Origin: Oscillospiraceae bacterium
Lineage (GTDB): Bacteria > Bacillota > Clostridia > Oscillospirales > JAAYXM01
NCBI GenBank assembly: GCA_015067485.1
Contig: SVMJ01000001.1
Coordinates: 124,001-188,000 of the forward strand
Direction of reading: 5' to 3'
Length of the DNA: 64,000 nt
Below, one piece after another: positions 1 to 8,573 of this stretch. The notes under the pieces were generated by a model that did not search any database, was not told where the DNA came from, and saw only the letters and a program-made list of their open reading frames with translations. The position numbers and the translations under genes were made by a program. Within the stretch, counting starts at the first letter, position 1. Each line of letters opens with the position of its first letter.

Positions 1-351
1 GATTTGGAATCTCTGTGTCACGCTGCGCAAAATATGGTAGGAACGCACGATTTTGCAGCCATGCGCTCTCTCGGCACACCCGTTAAAAGTACCGTCCGCA
101 CAGTTTATGAATTTGATATTACACAGAATGGAAACGAAATCGCGTTCCGCATCGCGGCAAACGGATTTTTGTATAACATGGCTCGCACCATGGTGGGGAC
201 ACTGCTCGCCGTGGCACAAAAGAAATTCTCTCCCGATGAGATTCCTTCGATTTTAGAAAGCGGAGACCGCTCCCGTGCAGGTGCCACCGCACCCGCATGC
301 GGGCTTTACATGACACATTCCGATTACGGAAAGGAGCTTTTCCATGCGTAA
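1..351 (+). CDS. truA: tRNA pseudouridine synthase A, C-terminal part (5' truncated by window edge)
   Basis: Translation contains GTHDFAAMRSLGTPVKSTVRTVYEFDI...FLYNMARTMVGTLLAVAQ, the typical TruA C-terminal region. Confidence 0.9.
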   Translation, partial: DLESLCHAAQNMVGTHDFAAMRSLGTPVKSTVRTVYEFDITQNGNEIAFRIAANGFLYNMARTMVGTLLAVAQKKFSPDEIPSILESGDRSRAGATAPACGLYMTHSDYGKELFHA

Positions 352-1489
352 AAAGTCAAAACGCAAAACAAAGCATACAAACGGAAGATTCTTTCTCTTC
401 TTCTCCGCTTTGCTTCTTGTTGTTTTGTTTTTCGTATTTAGCGGCTCTCTCCGCGGCGCAACTCTTCAACGTTTGGTTTATTTCATCGGATCCGGTGTCT
501 CCGGCACTGCCGATAGTGCAGACATCTCGTTTGAACAGAATGATCACAACCAATTTCATCTTTTGAAATCAGGGCTTGCGGTACTCTCAAATGAAAGTTT
601 ATCGGTCTTCTCCATGTCCGGTGAACTGAAGAGCACCACTCCGCTTACATACCGCACTCCGACGGTTTCCGGAACAGACGCATACCTTCTCGCATATGAC
701 CGCGGAACAACCGATTTTCTGATTTCAAACGGCACTTCGATTCTACACCAAGCAGAAGCGGTCGCGCCCATCATCAATGCGAACATCAATAAAAACGGCG
801 CATTTTCCATCATCACAGACGGACCCGATTGTAAAACGCTTTTGAGTGTGTATAATCCGTCGATGGAAGTAATTTACAAGCTCCACGCTTCTGAACAGTA
901 TGTAATGGATGCGGCAATCTCAAACAATAACAAGGACATGACGGTTTTGTCCCTTTCTGTTGATGCCGGTGATTTTGTCGGCGTTATTTCCTTCTATCAC
1001 TTGAACGAAGATGCTCCGTTTGCATCGCACTCGATTCATGATAGCGTCCCGTTGTCCGCTCAGTACGACTCTGATAACAAGGTCCGCGTATTGTGCGAAG
1101 ACCGTATTTTACTATTCAAGAAAGACGGAACGCTCCTTTGCGAACTCCCCTTTGCGCAGGATGATCTTCTCAGTTATACCTTTGCATCTTCCAAGCACAT
1201 TGGACTCTTGCTCGATGATTACAGCGCCGGCGGACATTCTTCTCTCACATTTCTCCCAAGGAATGAGACCGCGCCGCTCAGCATAAGTTTTTCAGAAGAA
1301 ACACTTTCTGTTTCGGCGGCAGGAAATTATATCGCGGTCCGTTGCCCGGATAAAATCGTTGTTTACAATCGCAAACTTGAACTCGACCAAACTTATTCCA
1401 TCCCGTCCGGTATCAAGTCTTGCATCATGCGTGAAGATGGGACGGTACTTGTCATCGGAAACAACTTTGCAAGTTTGCTGATCTCTTGA
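344..1489 (+). CDS. DUF5711-like membrane-anchored protein of unknown function
   Basis: N-terminal TM segment followed by a repetitive beta-propeller-like ectodomain; overlaps truA end by 8 nt. Confidence 0.6.
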   Translation: MRKKSKRKTKHTNGRFFLFFSALLLVVLFFVFSGSLRGATLQRLVYFIGSGVSGTADSADISFEQNDHNQFHLLKSGLAVLSNESLSVFSMSGELKSTTPLTYRTPTVSGTDAYLLAYDRGTTDFLISNGTSILHQAEAVAPIINANINKNGAFSIITDGPDCKTLLSVYNPSMEVIYKLHASEQYVMDAAISNNNKDMTVLSLSVDAGDFVGVISFYHLNEDAPFASHSIHDSVPLSAQYDSDNKVRVLCEDRILLFKKDGTLLCELPFAQDDLLSYTFASSKHIGLLLDDYSAGGHSSLTFLPRNETAPLSISFSEETLSVSAAGNYIAVRCPDKIVVYNRKLELDQTYSIPSGIKSCIMREDGTVLVIGNNFASLLIS

Positions 1490-1503
1490 AAGGGGCACTC
1501 TAT

Positions 1504-2196
1504 ATGAACTGGACACCTGCTCATCTCACCATTGATGCGATTACGGTCGTTTTGCTTTTACTCTTTGCTCTGCGCGGACGTTCCCGTGGTTTGGTTCGCA
1601 CACTTTCCGGAATTCTCGTGCTCTTATTTGCTTTCTGGGGCGCAGGTTTTTTGGCGCAAGAGACTTCCCCCTATTTATCGTCCAAATATGTGGAACCCTG
1701 GATCTATGAGTCCATCATGCCGAATATGTCGCAAAGTGAAGTATCTGCTCCCCCGACATCGGAAGCTGAAGTTACCACATCTCTCGGTTTGGCACTCTCT
1801 AACCTTGGCTTCACCGATTCACTTCTCTCATCTTTTTTCAATGACTTTGCCATCAATCTTTCCGATACGGTGGAAGAAATCGTAAATAGTGCGGCGCACT
1901 CAATCGGGAACAAACTGACTTATGTACTGCTCTTTTTGATTTATTTCTTGATTCTTTATGTGGCGCTTCGCATCATCGCGAAGTTCATTCAACTGCTTGC
2001 AAAAATCCCGGGAATCAATTTCTTCAACCGTACGTTCGGGCTACTGCTGGGTTTTCTCTTAGGGTACTTATCCATCTCAGCAATCGGCTATATTCTTTCC
2101 ATCACAGGGATATTGCTCACCCCTGAGCTTATCTCAGAGACCACCGTTTTACGCTTTATTATGAGCTTCAATCCACTCTCAATGGTGATTTTATAA
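1504..2196 (+). CDS. CvpA family membrane protein
   Basis: Multi-TM protein starting MNWTPAHLTIDAITVVLLLLFALRGRSRGLVRTLSG; CvpA-like pattern. Confidence 0.75.
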   Translation: MNWTPAHLTIDAITVVLLLLFALRGRSRGLVRTLSGILVLLFAFWGAGFLAQETSPYLSSKYVEPWIYESIMPNMSQSEVSAPPTSEAEVTTSLGLALSNLGFTDSLLSSFFNDFAINLSDTVEEIVNSAAHSIGNKLTYVLLFLIYFLILYVALRIIAKFIQLLAKIPGINFFNRTFGLLLGFLLGYLSISAIGYILSITGILLTPELISETTVLRFIMSFNPLSMVIL

Positions 2197-2218
2197 CTCG
2201 AAACACAAAAGAAATGGA

Positions 2219-2767
2219 GTGACCGTTTTGAACATCCCAAATATTCTGTCCATCTTCCGCATGTGCTTGGTACCTGTGTTTGTCCTGTTCTTCTTTTCCA
2301 AAGACCCGAGCGGACATTTTTATGCGGCGGCGATCTATGCACTTGCAGGTATCACCGATATTGCAGACGGAATTATTGCGCGTAAATTTAATCTGATTAC
2401 AAAACTCGGAACGGTTTTGGATCCTCTTGCCGATAAACTCATGACGATCACCGTGTTTATTTGCATTACCATTCGGGGCATCATACCTTGGTGGGTCATT
2501 CTGATCCTGTTTGCAAAGGATTTGCTTCTCATCATCGGAGGTGTCAAATTATACAAGGATCTCTCCGAAGTTATCTCCGCAAACGGGTTTGGGAAATGTG
2601 CAACCGTCTTCCTTGTTTGTGGCGGAATCATTTTAACGCTTTTCCCCGAGAACATTCCGCTGGTTGCGGAAACGGTTTATCTGACCATTGCACTTCTGCT
2701 TTCCATCCTTGCGTTTTGCAGTTATTTGCACCAATACATTCGTCATCAAAAGAACAAAGCGAACTAA
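2219..2767 (+). CDS. pgsA: CDP-diacylglycerol--glycerol-3-phosphate 3-phosphatidyltransferase; start may be TTG at 2228
   Basis: NIPNILSIFRM N-terminus and CDP-alcohol phosphatidyltransferase-type motif DIADGIIARKFNLITKLGTVLDPLADK. Confidence 0.92.
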   Translation: MTVLNIPNILSIFRMCLVPVFVLFFFSKDPSGHFYAAAIYALAGITDIADGIIARKFNLITKLGTVLDPLADKLMTITVFICITIRGIIPWWVILILFAKDLLLIIGGVKLYKDLSEVISANGFGKCATVFLVCGGIILTLFPENIPLVAETVYLTIALLLSILAFCSYLHQYIRHQKNKAN

Positions 2768-2782
2768 TTTCAGGAGGACACT

Positions 2783-5083
2783 ATGCAGCCTACTCTGTGC
2801 AGTCGCTGTAAGAAAAACGTTGCAGTGATTTTTATTACAAAAATGGAAAATAATCAATCCACCAGCGAAGGATTGTGCCTTACTTGTGCAAAAGAACTCG
2901 GCTTAAAGCCGGTACAAGATCTGATGGAGAAGATGGGCCTTTCCGAAGATGATTTAGAATCGATGAACTCGGAAATGATGGGAATGTTCGAAGAAATGAG
3001 CGGAGCGGAATTTCCGATGGACGCAGATGATTCGGATGATGCGGAAGGTCAAACCGCAACAGTTCCCTTCTTAAACAAACTCTTCGGTGCCGCACCTTCC
3101 AACGCTTCCGAAGACCCTGCAAATGACACCCAGGAACCCAAAGAACGCCGTAAAGCGAAGAAAGACAGCGGTCGTAAGTTTTTGGACAGTTACTGTATTT
3201 CACTCACTCACCGTGCGAAAGCGGGTGAACTCGACCGTATTGTCGGGCGAAACACGGAAATCGAGCGCGTGATCCAAATTCTCAACCGCCGTCAAAAAAA
3301 CAACCCTTGTTTGATTGGCGAGCCCGGCGTTGGTAAAACCGCGATTGCGGAAGGTTTGGCTTCCCGTATTGTGGAAGGAAATGTTCCGTCCAAATTGCGC
3401 AACAAAGAAATTTATCTTTTGGATTTGACCGCTCTGGTTGCAGGAACACAGTTTCGCGGACAGTTTGAGAGCCGTATGAAGGGTCTCATTGAAGAAGTCA
3501 AAAAACTCGGTAATATCATTCTCGTCATTGATGAAGTGCATAATCTCGTGGGAGCCGGTGACGCAGAAGGGTCGATGAATGCGGCGAACATCTTAAAGCC
3601 CGCACTCTCCCGTGGCGAGATTCAAGTGATCGGTGCGACTACGTTCAACGAATACCGTAAATACATTGAGAAAGACAGCGCGCTGGAACGCAGATTCCAG
3701 TCGGTCATCGTAAATGAGCCTTCCATCTCGGAAGCGATTGCAATGATCAAGGGCATTGCGCATTACTACGAAGAATATCACGGGGTCGAAATCCCGTCTC
3801 ATGTTTGCGAACTTGCGGTGGTACTGTCTGAGCGCTATATCACCGATCGTTTCCTGCCGGATAAGGCAATCGATCTGATCGACGAAGCGTGCTCGGAACT
3901 TAACCTGACCAGTCCCGTGATTTGTGAACGCGCCAATGTTGCAGCACAACTGGATGCAATCAAAACAGAGCGCGAAGCACTTCTTGCGGAGAACCCCGAT
4001 GATGCCGCATACGCACGTCTTGCTGAACTGAAAAGTAGCGAAGTGCGTCTGCAGGCGACATACGATGAACTCTTGGCGCAGCCTGCTCCCAAACTCAATG
4101 TCGAGCATTTGGCACACGTGATTGAACTCTGGACCAAAATCCCTGCCGCATCCATTCAGGAAGCGGAATTTGAGCGTTTAAGCCAGCTCGAGAGCCGTCT
4201 GAAAGAACGGATCATCGGGCAAGATGAGGCGATTTCTTCGGTGGTTTCTGCCATCAAGCGTAACCGCGTCGGCATCTCCCCCAAGCGTAAACCCGTCTCG
4301 TTTATCTTTGTCGGGCCGACCGGTGTGGGTAAAACCGAGTTGGTCAAATGTCTTGCACAGGATCTGTTTGATTCTCCCGAAGCGCTGATTCGTTTGGATA
4401 TGTCCGAATTTATGGAAAAACACTCGGTTTCCCGTATCATTGGTGCTCCCCCGGGGTATGTCGGTTTTGATGAAGCCGGTCAGCTTACCGAGAAGATTCG
4501 CCGTAAGCCATATACCGTAGTACTGTTTGATGAAATTGAAAAGGCACACCCGGACGTGCTCAATATCCTGCTCCAAATCTTGGACGATGGCACCATCACC
4601 GATGCACAAGGTCGAAAAATCAACTTTGAAAACACGGTGATCATTATGACTTCCAATGCGGGAAGCCAAAGCAACACTACCACCGCCGGCTTTGGGCACA
4701 CGGTTTCCGAACAGGGTCGTGATCGCGCACTCAAAGCGCTAAACGACTTTCTGCGTCCCGAGTTCATCAACCGTGTTGACGAAGTGATTGCATTCCACCA
4801 TCTACCGAAAGAGCATTTTGTCAGCATCGCAGAAATTATGCTCGCAGATCTTGTGGATGCCCTGCGCGAAAAGGAAATCACATTCACATACGACGATGCG
4901 CTTGTGGATTATTTGACCGAGCAGTCCTATTCGGTCAAATACGGTGCAAGAAACCTGCGCAGAACCATTCAGCGTGAGGTGGAAGACCGTATCGCAAACC
5001 TACTGATCGAGCAGTATCGCAACCCACCGAAAGCGATTTTTGCCACAGCAAATGAAGCAAACGGTGTCTCGCTCAATGTCTGA
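2783..5083 (+). CDS. clpE: ClpE-type ATP-dependent Clp protease ATP-binding subunit (N-terminal CxxC...CxxC zinc finger, two AAA+ modules)
   Basis: N-term LCSRCKKN...[11 protein letters not shown]; Walker [10 protein letters not shown] and GPTGVGKTE; no classical Clp_N repeats. Confidence 0.82.
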   Translation: MQPTLCSRCKKNVAVIFITKMENNQSTSEGLCLTCAKELGLKPVQDLMEKMGLSEDDLESMNSEMMGMFEEMSGAEFPMDADDSDDAEGQTATVPFLNKLFGAAPSNASEDPANDTQEPKERRKAKKDSGRKFLDSYCISLTHRAKAGELDRIVGRNTEIERVIQILNRRQKNNPCLIGEPGVGKTAIAEGLASRIVEGNVPSKLRNKEIYLLDLTALVAGTQFRGQFESRMKGLIEEVKKLGNIILVIDEVHNLVGAGDAEGSMNAANILKPALSRGEIQVIGATTFNEYRKYIEKDSALERRFQSVIVNEPSISEAIAMIKGIAHYYEEYHGVEIPSHVCELAVVLSERYITDRFLPDKAIDLIDEACSELNLTSPVICERANVAAQLDAIKTEREALLAENPDDAAYARLAELKSSEVRLQATYDELLAQPAPKLNVEHLAHVIELWTKIPAASIQEAEFERLSQLESRLKERIIGQDEAISSVVSAIKRNRVGISPKRKPVSFIFVGPTGVGKTELVKCLAQDLFDSPEALIRLDMSEFMEKHSVSRIIGAPPGYVGFDEAGQLTEKIRRKPYTVVLFDEIEKAHPDVLNILLQILDDGTITDAQGRKINFENTVIIMTSNAGSQSNTTTAGFGHTVSEQGRDRALKALNDFLRPEFINRVDEVIAFHHLPKEHFVSIAEIMLADLVDALREKEITFTYDDALVDYLTEQSYSVKYGARNLRRTIQREVEDRIANLLIEQYRNPPKAIFATANEANGVSLNV

Positions 5084-5096
5084 TGATTACCGGTTC

Positions 5097-5124
5097 ATAA
5101 GCGGCAAAAGTTTTTGCCGCTTAT
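5097..5124 (+). terminator. Hairpin terminator downstream of clpE
   Basis: Near-perfect inverted repeat ATAAGCGGCAAAA/GTTTTTGCCGCTTAT. Confidence 0.6.
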
Positions 5125-5147
5125 GGAAAACTTTTTCCCTTTTTCTC

Positions 5148-5177
5148 TTGACAAAATCAGGCTTTGTGTGCTAATAT
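5148..5177 (+). promoter_or_regulatory. Candidate sigma-A promoter for the tRNA cluster
   Basis: TTGACA, 18 bp, TAATAT immediately upstream of tRNA-Gly. Confidence 0.6.
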
Positions 5178-5195
5178 GTATAGGCTGATTTCTTT

Positions 5196-5269
<74 letters not shown>

Positions 5270-5329
5270 AACAACACTCGTCTCTCGACCTGGTGTTGTA
5301 ACTGCTCGGTTGAGCGGATTCTCTAATAT

Positions 5330-5406
<77 letters not shown>

Positions 5407-5442
5407 GTTTTTTTGTTCTGTGGTAGGAACAAGGGTGTCTAT

Positions 5443-5520
5443 GGTGGATATAGCTCAGTTGGTTAGAGTACCAGATTGTGGCTCTGGGGGTCGCCGGTTC
5501 GAATCCGGTTATCCACCCCA
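5443..5520 (+). tRNA. tRNA-His(GTG), CCA encoded
   Basis: Extra 5' G opposite discriminator C; anticodon stem CCAGA/TCTGG, loop TTGTGGC. Confidence 0.95.
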
Positions 5521-5548
5521 CTTTCCTTTTTCTTGTCCGCACCGATAC

Positions 5549-5624
5549 TGGGGTGTAGCCAAGTCGGTAAGGCACCAGACTTTGACTCTGGCATTCGTAG
5601 GTTCGAGTCCTGCCATCCCAGCCA
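5549..5624 (+). tRNA. tRNA-Gln(TTG), CCA encoded
   Basis: Acceptor TGGGGTG/CATCCCA; anticodon stem CCAGA/TCTGG, loop CTTTGAC. Confidence 0.95.
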
Positions 5625-5629
5625 AATAT

Positions 5630-5705
5630 GATCCACTAGCTCAGGCGGTAGAGCACCTGCCTTTTAAGCAGGGTGTCCGGAGTTCGAGTCTCCGGTGGAT
5701 CACCA
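5630..5705 (+). tRNA. tRNA-Lys(TTT), CCA encoded
   Basis: Acceptor GATCCAC/GTGGATC; anticodon stem CCTGC/GCAGG, loop CTTTTAA. Confidence 0.95.
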
Positions 5706-5707
5706 TG

Positions 5708-5736
5708 AAGAGCACCGAAATCTCGGTGCTCTTTTT
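5708..5736 (+). terminator. Rho-independent terminator of tRNA cluster
   Basis: AAGAGCACCGA-aatc-TCGGTGCTCTTTTT. Confidence 0.9.
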
Positions 5737-5769
5737 CCTTGAATATTAACTTTTAAGAGGTTTGAAACG

Positions 5770-7119
5770 ATGGAACAAATGAAAGAAAATAAGATGGGCA
5801 CAGAGTCCATCTTGAAACTGATTATCACGATGTCCCTTCCGAGTATTTTTTCTATGCTCGTTCAGGCGCTTTATAATATCGTCGACAGCATTTTCGTCGC
5901 CCGTTTCAGCGAAAACGCACTCACCGCCGTATCCCTTGCTTTCCCCGTCCAAATGTTGATGATGGCACTTGCAATCGGTACTGCGGTCGGCGTCAACTCC
6001 CTTGTTTCCCGCCGTTTGGGTGAAAAACGATTTGACGATGCAAGCAGTGCCGCAACCCACGGCTTGGTTCTTTCTTTCCTTTCGTGGATCGTAATCGCGG
6101 TTCTCGGCGTGATTTTCATTCGCCCGTTTTTCAATCTCTTTGATTTGGAAGCACTCACATTGCAATACGCTTGTGATTATACATATGTGGTGGTCATCGG
6201 CTCCTTTGGTATCTTTTTGCAGATCGCGGTAGAAAAAATCCTGCAGGCGACCGGTAATATGATGATTCCAATGGCAATGATGTTAGTCGGTAGTATCACA
6301 AATATTATCTTGGATCCGATCATGATTTTCGGTTACTTCGGTTTTCCTGCGATGGGTGCAACCGGTGCGGCACTCGCTACCATCTCGGGTCAGATTTTAG
6401 CAATGATCGTCTCTTTGATTTTCCTGTTTTGCAAAAACCACGCAGTCACCATCCGCATCAAGGGTTTCCGTTTCTGCAAAGAAACCGTCAAGGAAATTTA
6501 CCGTGTCGGTATCCCGTCCATCATTATGCAGTCCATCGGCTCTTTGATGATTTCGCTTTACAACTTGATTCTCGCCTCTTTTTCTGAAGTTGCCGTCACC
6601 GTGCTCGGAGTTTACTACAAACTGCAATCGTTTGTATTTATGCCGGTTTTCGGGCTCACGCATGGACTCATGCCTATCATGGGCTACTCTTTCGGCGCAC
6701 GCAACCGCGAACGTCTCAAAAAAGCGATTCACCTTGGTGCGTCCTTTGCTTTTGTCATTATGCTGATCGGAACCATCATCTTCTTTGTTGCCACAAAGCA
6801 GCTCCTGATGATCTTTGATTCAGGCGAAGAACTGCTTAGCATTGGCGTCCCTGCACTGCGGATCATCAGTCTTTGCTTCCCCGCTGCTGCAATTTCAATC
6901 ATACTGTCGACCTTATTTCAAGCAGTCGGCGAAGGGCGTTTCAGTCTGTATATTTCGGCATTTCGCCAGCTGCTCTTCTTGCTTCCCGCTGCATATTTTC
7001 TTTCAAAAATCGGCTTGTTTTACACCTGGTTCTCATTCCCAATTGCAGAAGCCGCCTCGCTTATATTCACTTTGTTCTTGTATCGCAGCATGAACCGAAA
7101 TACTTTTTCACAGTTATAA
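5770..7119 (+). CDS. MATE family efflux transporter
   Basis: 12-TM-like protein with SIFSMLVQALYNIVDSIFVARF and MPIMGYSFGARN motifs. Confidence 0.92.
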   Translation: MEQMKENKMGTESILKLIITMSLPSIFSMLVQALYNIVDSIFVARFSENALTAVSLAFPVQMLMMALAIGTAVGVNSLVSRRLGEKRFDDASSAATHGLVLSFLSWIVIAVLGVIFIRPFFNLFDLEALTLQYACDYTYVVVIGSFGIFLQIAVEKILQATGNMMIPMAMMLVGSITNIILDPIMIFGYFGFPAMGATGAALATISGQILAMIVSLIFLFCKNHAVTIRIKGFRFCKETVKEIYRVGIPSIIMQSIGSLMISLYNLILASFSEVAVTVLGVYYKLQSFVFMPVFGLTHGLMPIMGYSFGARNRERLKKAIHLGASFAFVIMLIGTIIFFVATKQLLMIFDSGEELLSIGVPALRIISLCFPAAAISIILSTLFQAVGEGRFSLYISAFRQLLFLLPAAYFLSKIGLFYTWFSFPIAEAASLIFTLFLYRSMNRNTFSQL

Positions 7120-7155
7120 AAAAAGACCGCGTAAGGAAACTTACGCGGTCTTTTT
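7118..7155. terminator. Bidirectional terminator between convergent MATE and rluD genes
   Basis: AAAAAAAGACCGCGTAAG-gaaa-CTTACGCGGTCTTTTT. Confidence 0.9.
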
Positions 7156-8059
7156 ATGCTTGTTCCAATCGATTCAGAAAGTCTGAAAACGGCTTTGGGA
7201 GTTCACTTTCAAAGAACAGTTCTTCTCCCGAAATCGGATGGGTGAAAGTAATTGTTTTGGAGTGGAGACATTGTGCAGAAAGTCCGCTCTGGTCTTTCCG
7301 TCCGTAAACGGGGTCGCCCGCAATCGGATGACCGAGCTTCGCCATATGCACACGAATTTGATGGGTCCGCCCGGTTTCCAAGCGGCATTCCACATAAGAG
7401 AATCCGGGATATTCACGCAACACACGATAGTGTGTGATCGCTTCACGCCCGTCTGCAGTCACGCACATTTTTTTGCGATCGGTTTTATGGCGGCCAATCG
7501 GAGCGTTTACCGTTCCTTCTGTCTCTTTCAGATGACCGATGACCACCGCATGGTAAACACGGCGCACCGAATGATTCGCGATCTGCTCTGCAAGCCCTTG
7601 ATGCGCAGCATCGTTTTTCGCCACAACCATCAGCCCACTGGTATCTTTATCCAAGCGATGCACGATCCCCGGACGAAGTTCGCCGTTGATTCCCGAGAGG
7701 TTCCCTGCGCAATGAAACAGCAGCGCATTGACCAATGTTTTATCCCAATTCCCTGCCGCAGGATGAACAACCATCCCTTGCGCCTTGTTGACCACCAAAA
7801 GATCGCGGTCTTCGTAGACAATGTCGAGCGGGATCTCTTGCGGAACCAATTCACACGGGCGTGCTTCCGGGATTTCGACGTGAATACAGTCGTCCTCACA
7901 GACCAGATACCGTTTTTTCAAAACAGTGTCGCCAATCGTGACTTTTTCCTCTTCGATCAGCGTTTGTGCCGCACTACGGGTGATTGAGAGTGCTTTTGCG
8001 AGATAAACATCAAGGCGAACCTGTGCATCTTCCGACAAAACAATCAGTTCATTCGTCAT
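7154..8059 (-). CDS. rluD: RluA/RluD-family 23S rRNA pseudouridine synthase
   Basis: S4-like N-term and GIVHRLDKDTSGLMVVAKN, YHAVVIGHL, GRTHQIRVHMA motifs. Confidence 0.9.
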   Translation of the reverse strand: MTNELIVLSEDAQVRLDVYLAKALSITRSAAQTLIEEEKVTIGDTVLKKRYLVCEDDCIHVEIPEARPCELVPQEIPLDIVYEDRDLLVVNKAQGMVVHPAAGNWDKTLVNALLFHCAGNLSGINGELRPGIVHRLDKDTSGLMVVAKNDAAHQGLAEQIANHSVRRVYHAVVIGHLKETEGTVNAPIGRHKTDRKKMCVTADGREAITHYRVLREYPGFSYVECRLETGRTHQIRVHMAKLGHPIAGDPVYGRKDQSGLSAQCLHSKTITFTHPISGEELFFESELPKPFSDFLNRLEQA

Positions 8060-8531
8060 GATGTTCTTCCGCCTTTTCATAAAAGAATATCAGATACGCG
8101 ATCAAAAGCCCTGCTCCGACTGTTACAAAAATATCCGCGACATTGAAAATTGCAAAATTGATGATGCGAACATCGATAAAGTCAACCACAAACCCGTGAA
8201 CTACACGGTCGATGAGGTTTCCGATTGCACCACCGAGCAGGAATACCAACGCACACCTGCCGAGTTTATGCTCCAGTTTCTTTGCGAACAAAAGATACCC
8301 CAAAACAATACAAATCAAAATCGGCAACACAATTAGGAAATATTTTTGACCGCTCAACATGGAAAATGCCGCACCAGTATTTTCGGTATAGGTCCAATGA
8401 AAAACACCTTCCCATACCGGAACGGTTCCGAGCGGACGCAAGTGTTCCAAGACGAAAAATTTGCTGAGCTGGTCTGCCAGAATAATTGCACCGATGAGCA
8501 AAATTGCGAGCACCGAAAACATCCTTTCCAA
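8049..8531 (-). CDS. lspA: Lipoprotein signal peptidase (signal peptidase II)
   Basis: NTGAAFSML and GNLIDRVVHGFVVDFIDVRI...FNVADIFVTVG motifs. Confidence 0.95.
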   Translation of the reverse strand: MERMFSVLAILLIGAIILADQLSKFFVLEHLRPLGTVPVWEGVFHWTYTENTGAAFSMLSGQKYFLIVLPILICIVLGYLLFAKKLEHKLGRCALVFLLGGAIGNLIDRVVHGFVVDFIDVRIINFAIFNVADIFVTVGAGLLIAYLIFFYEKAEEHHDE

Positions 8532-8573
8532 AGAAACGACAGGAGCGCCTCAGACGAGGTGCTCCTATCCGTC

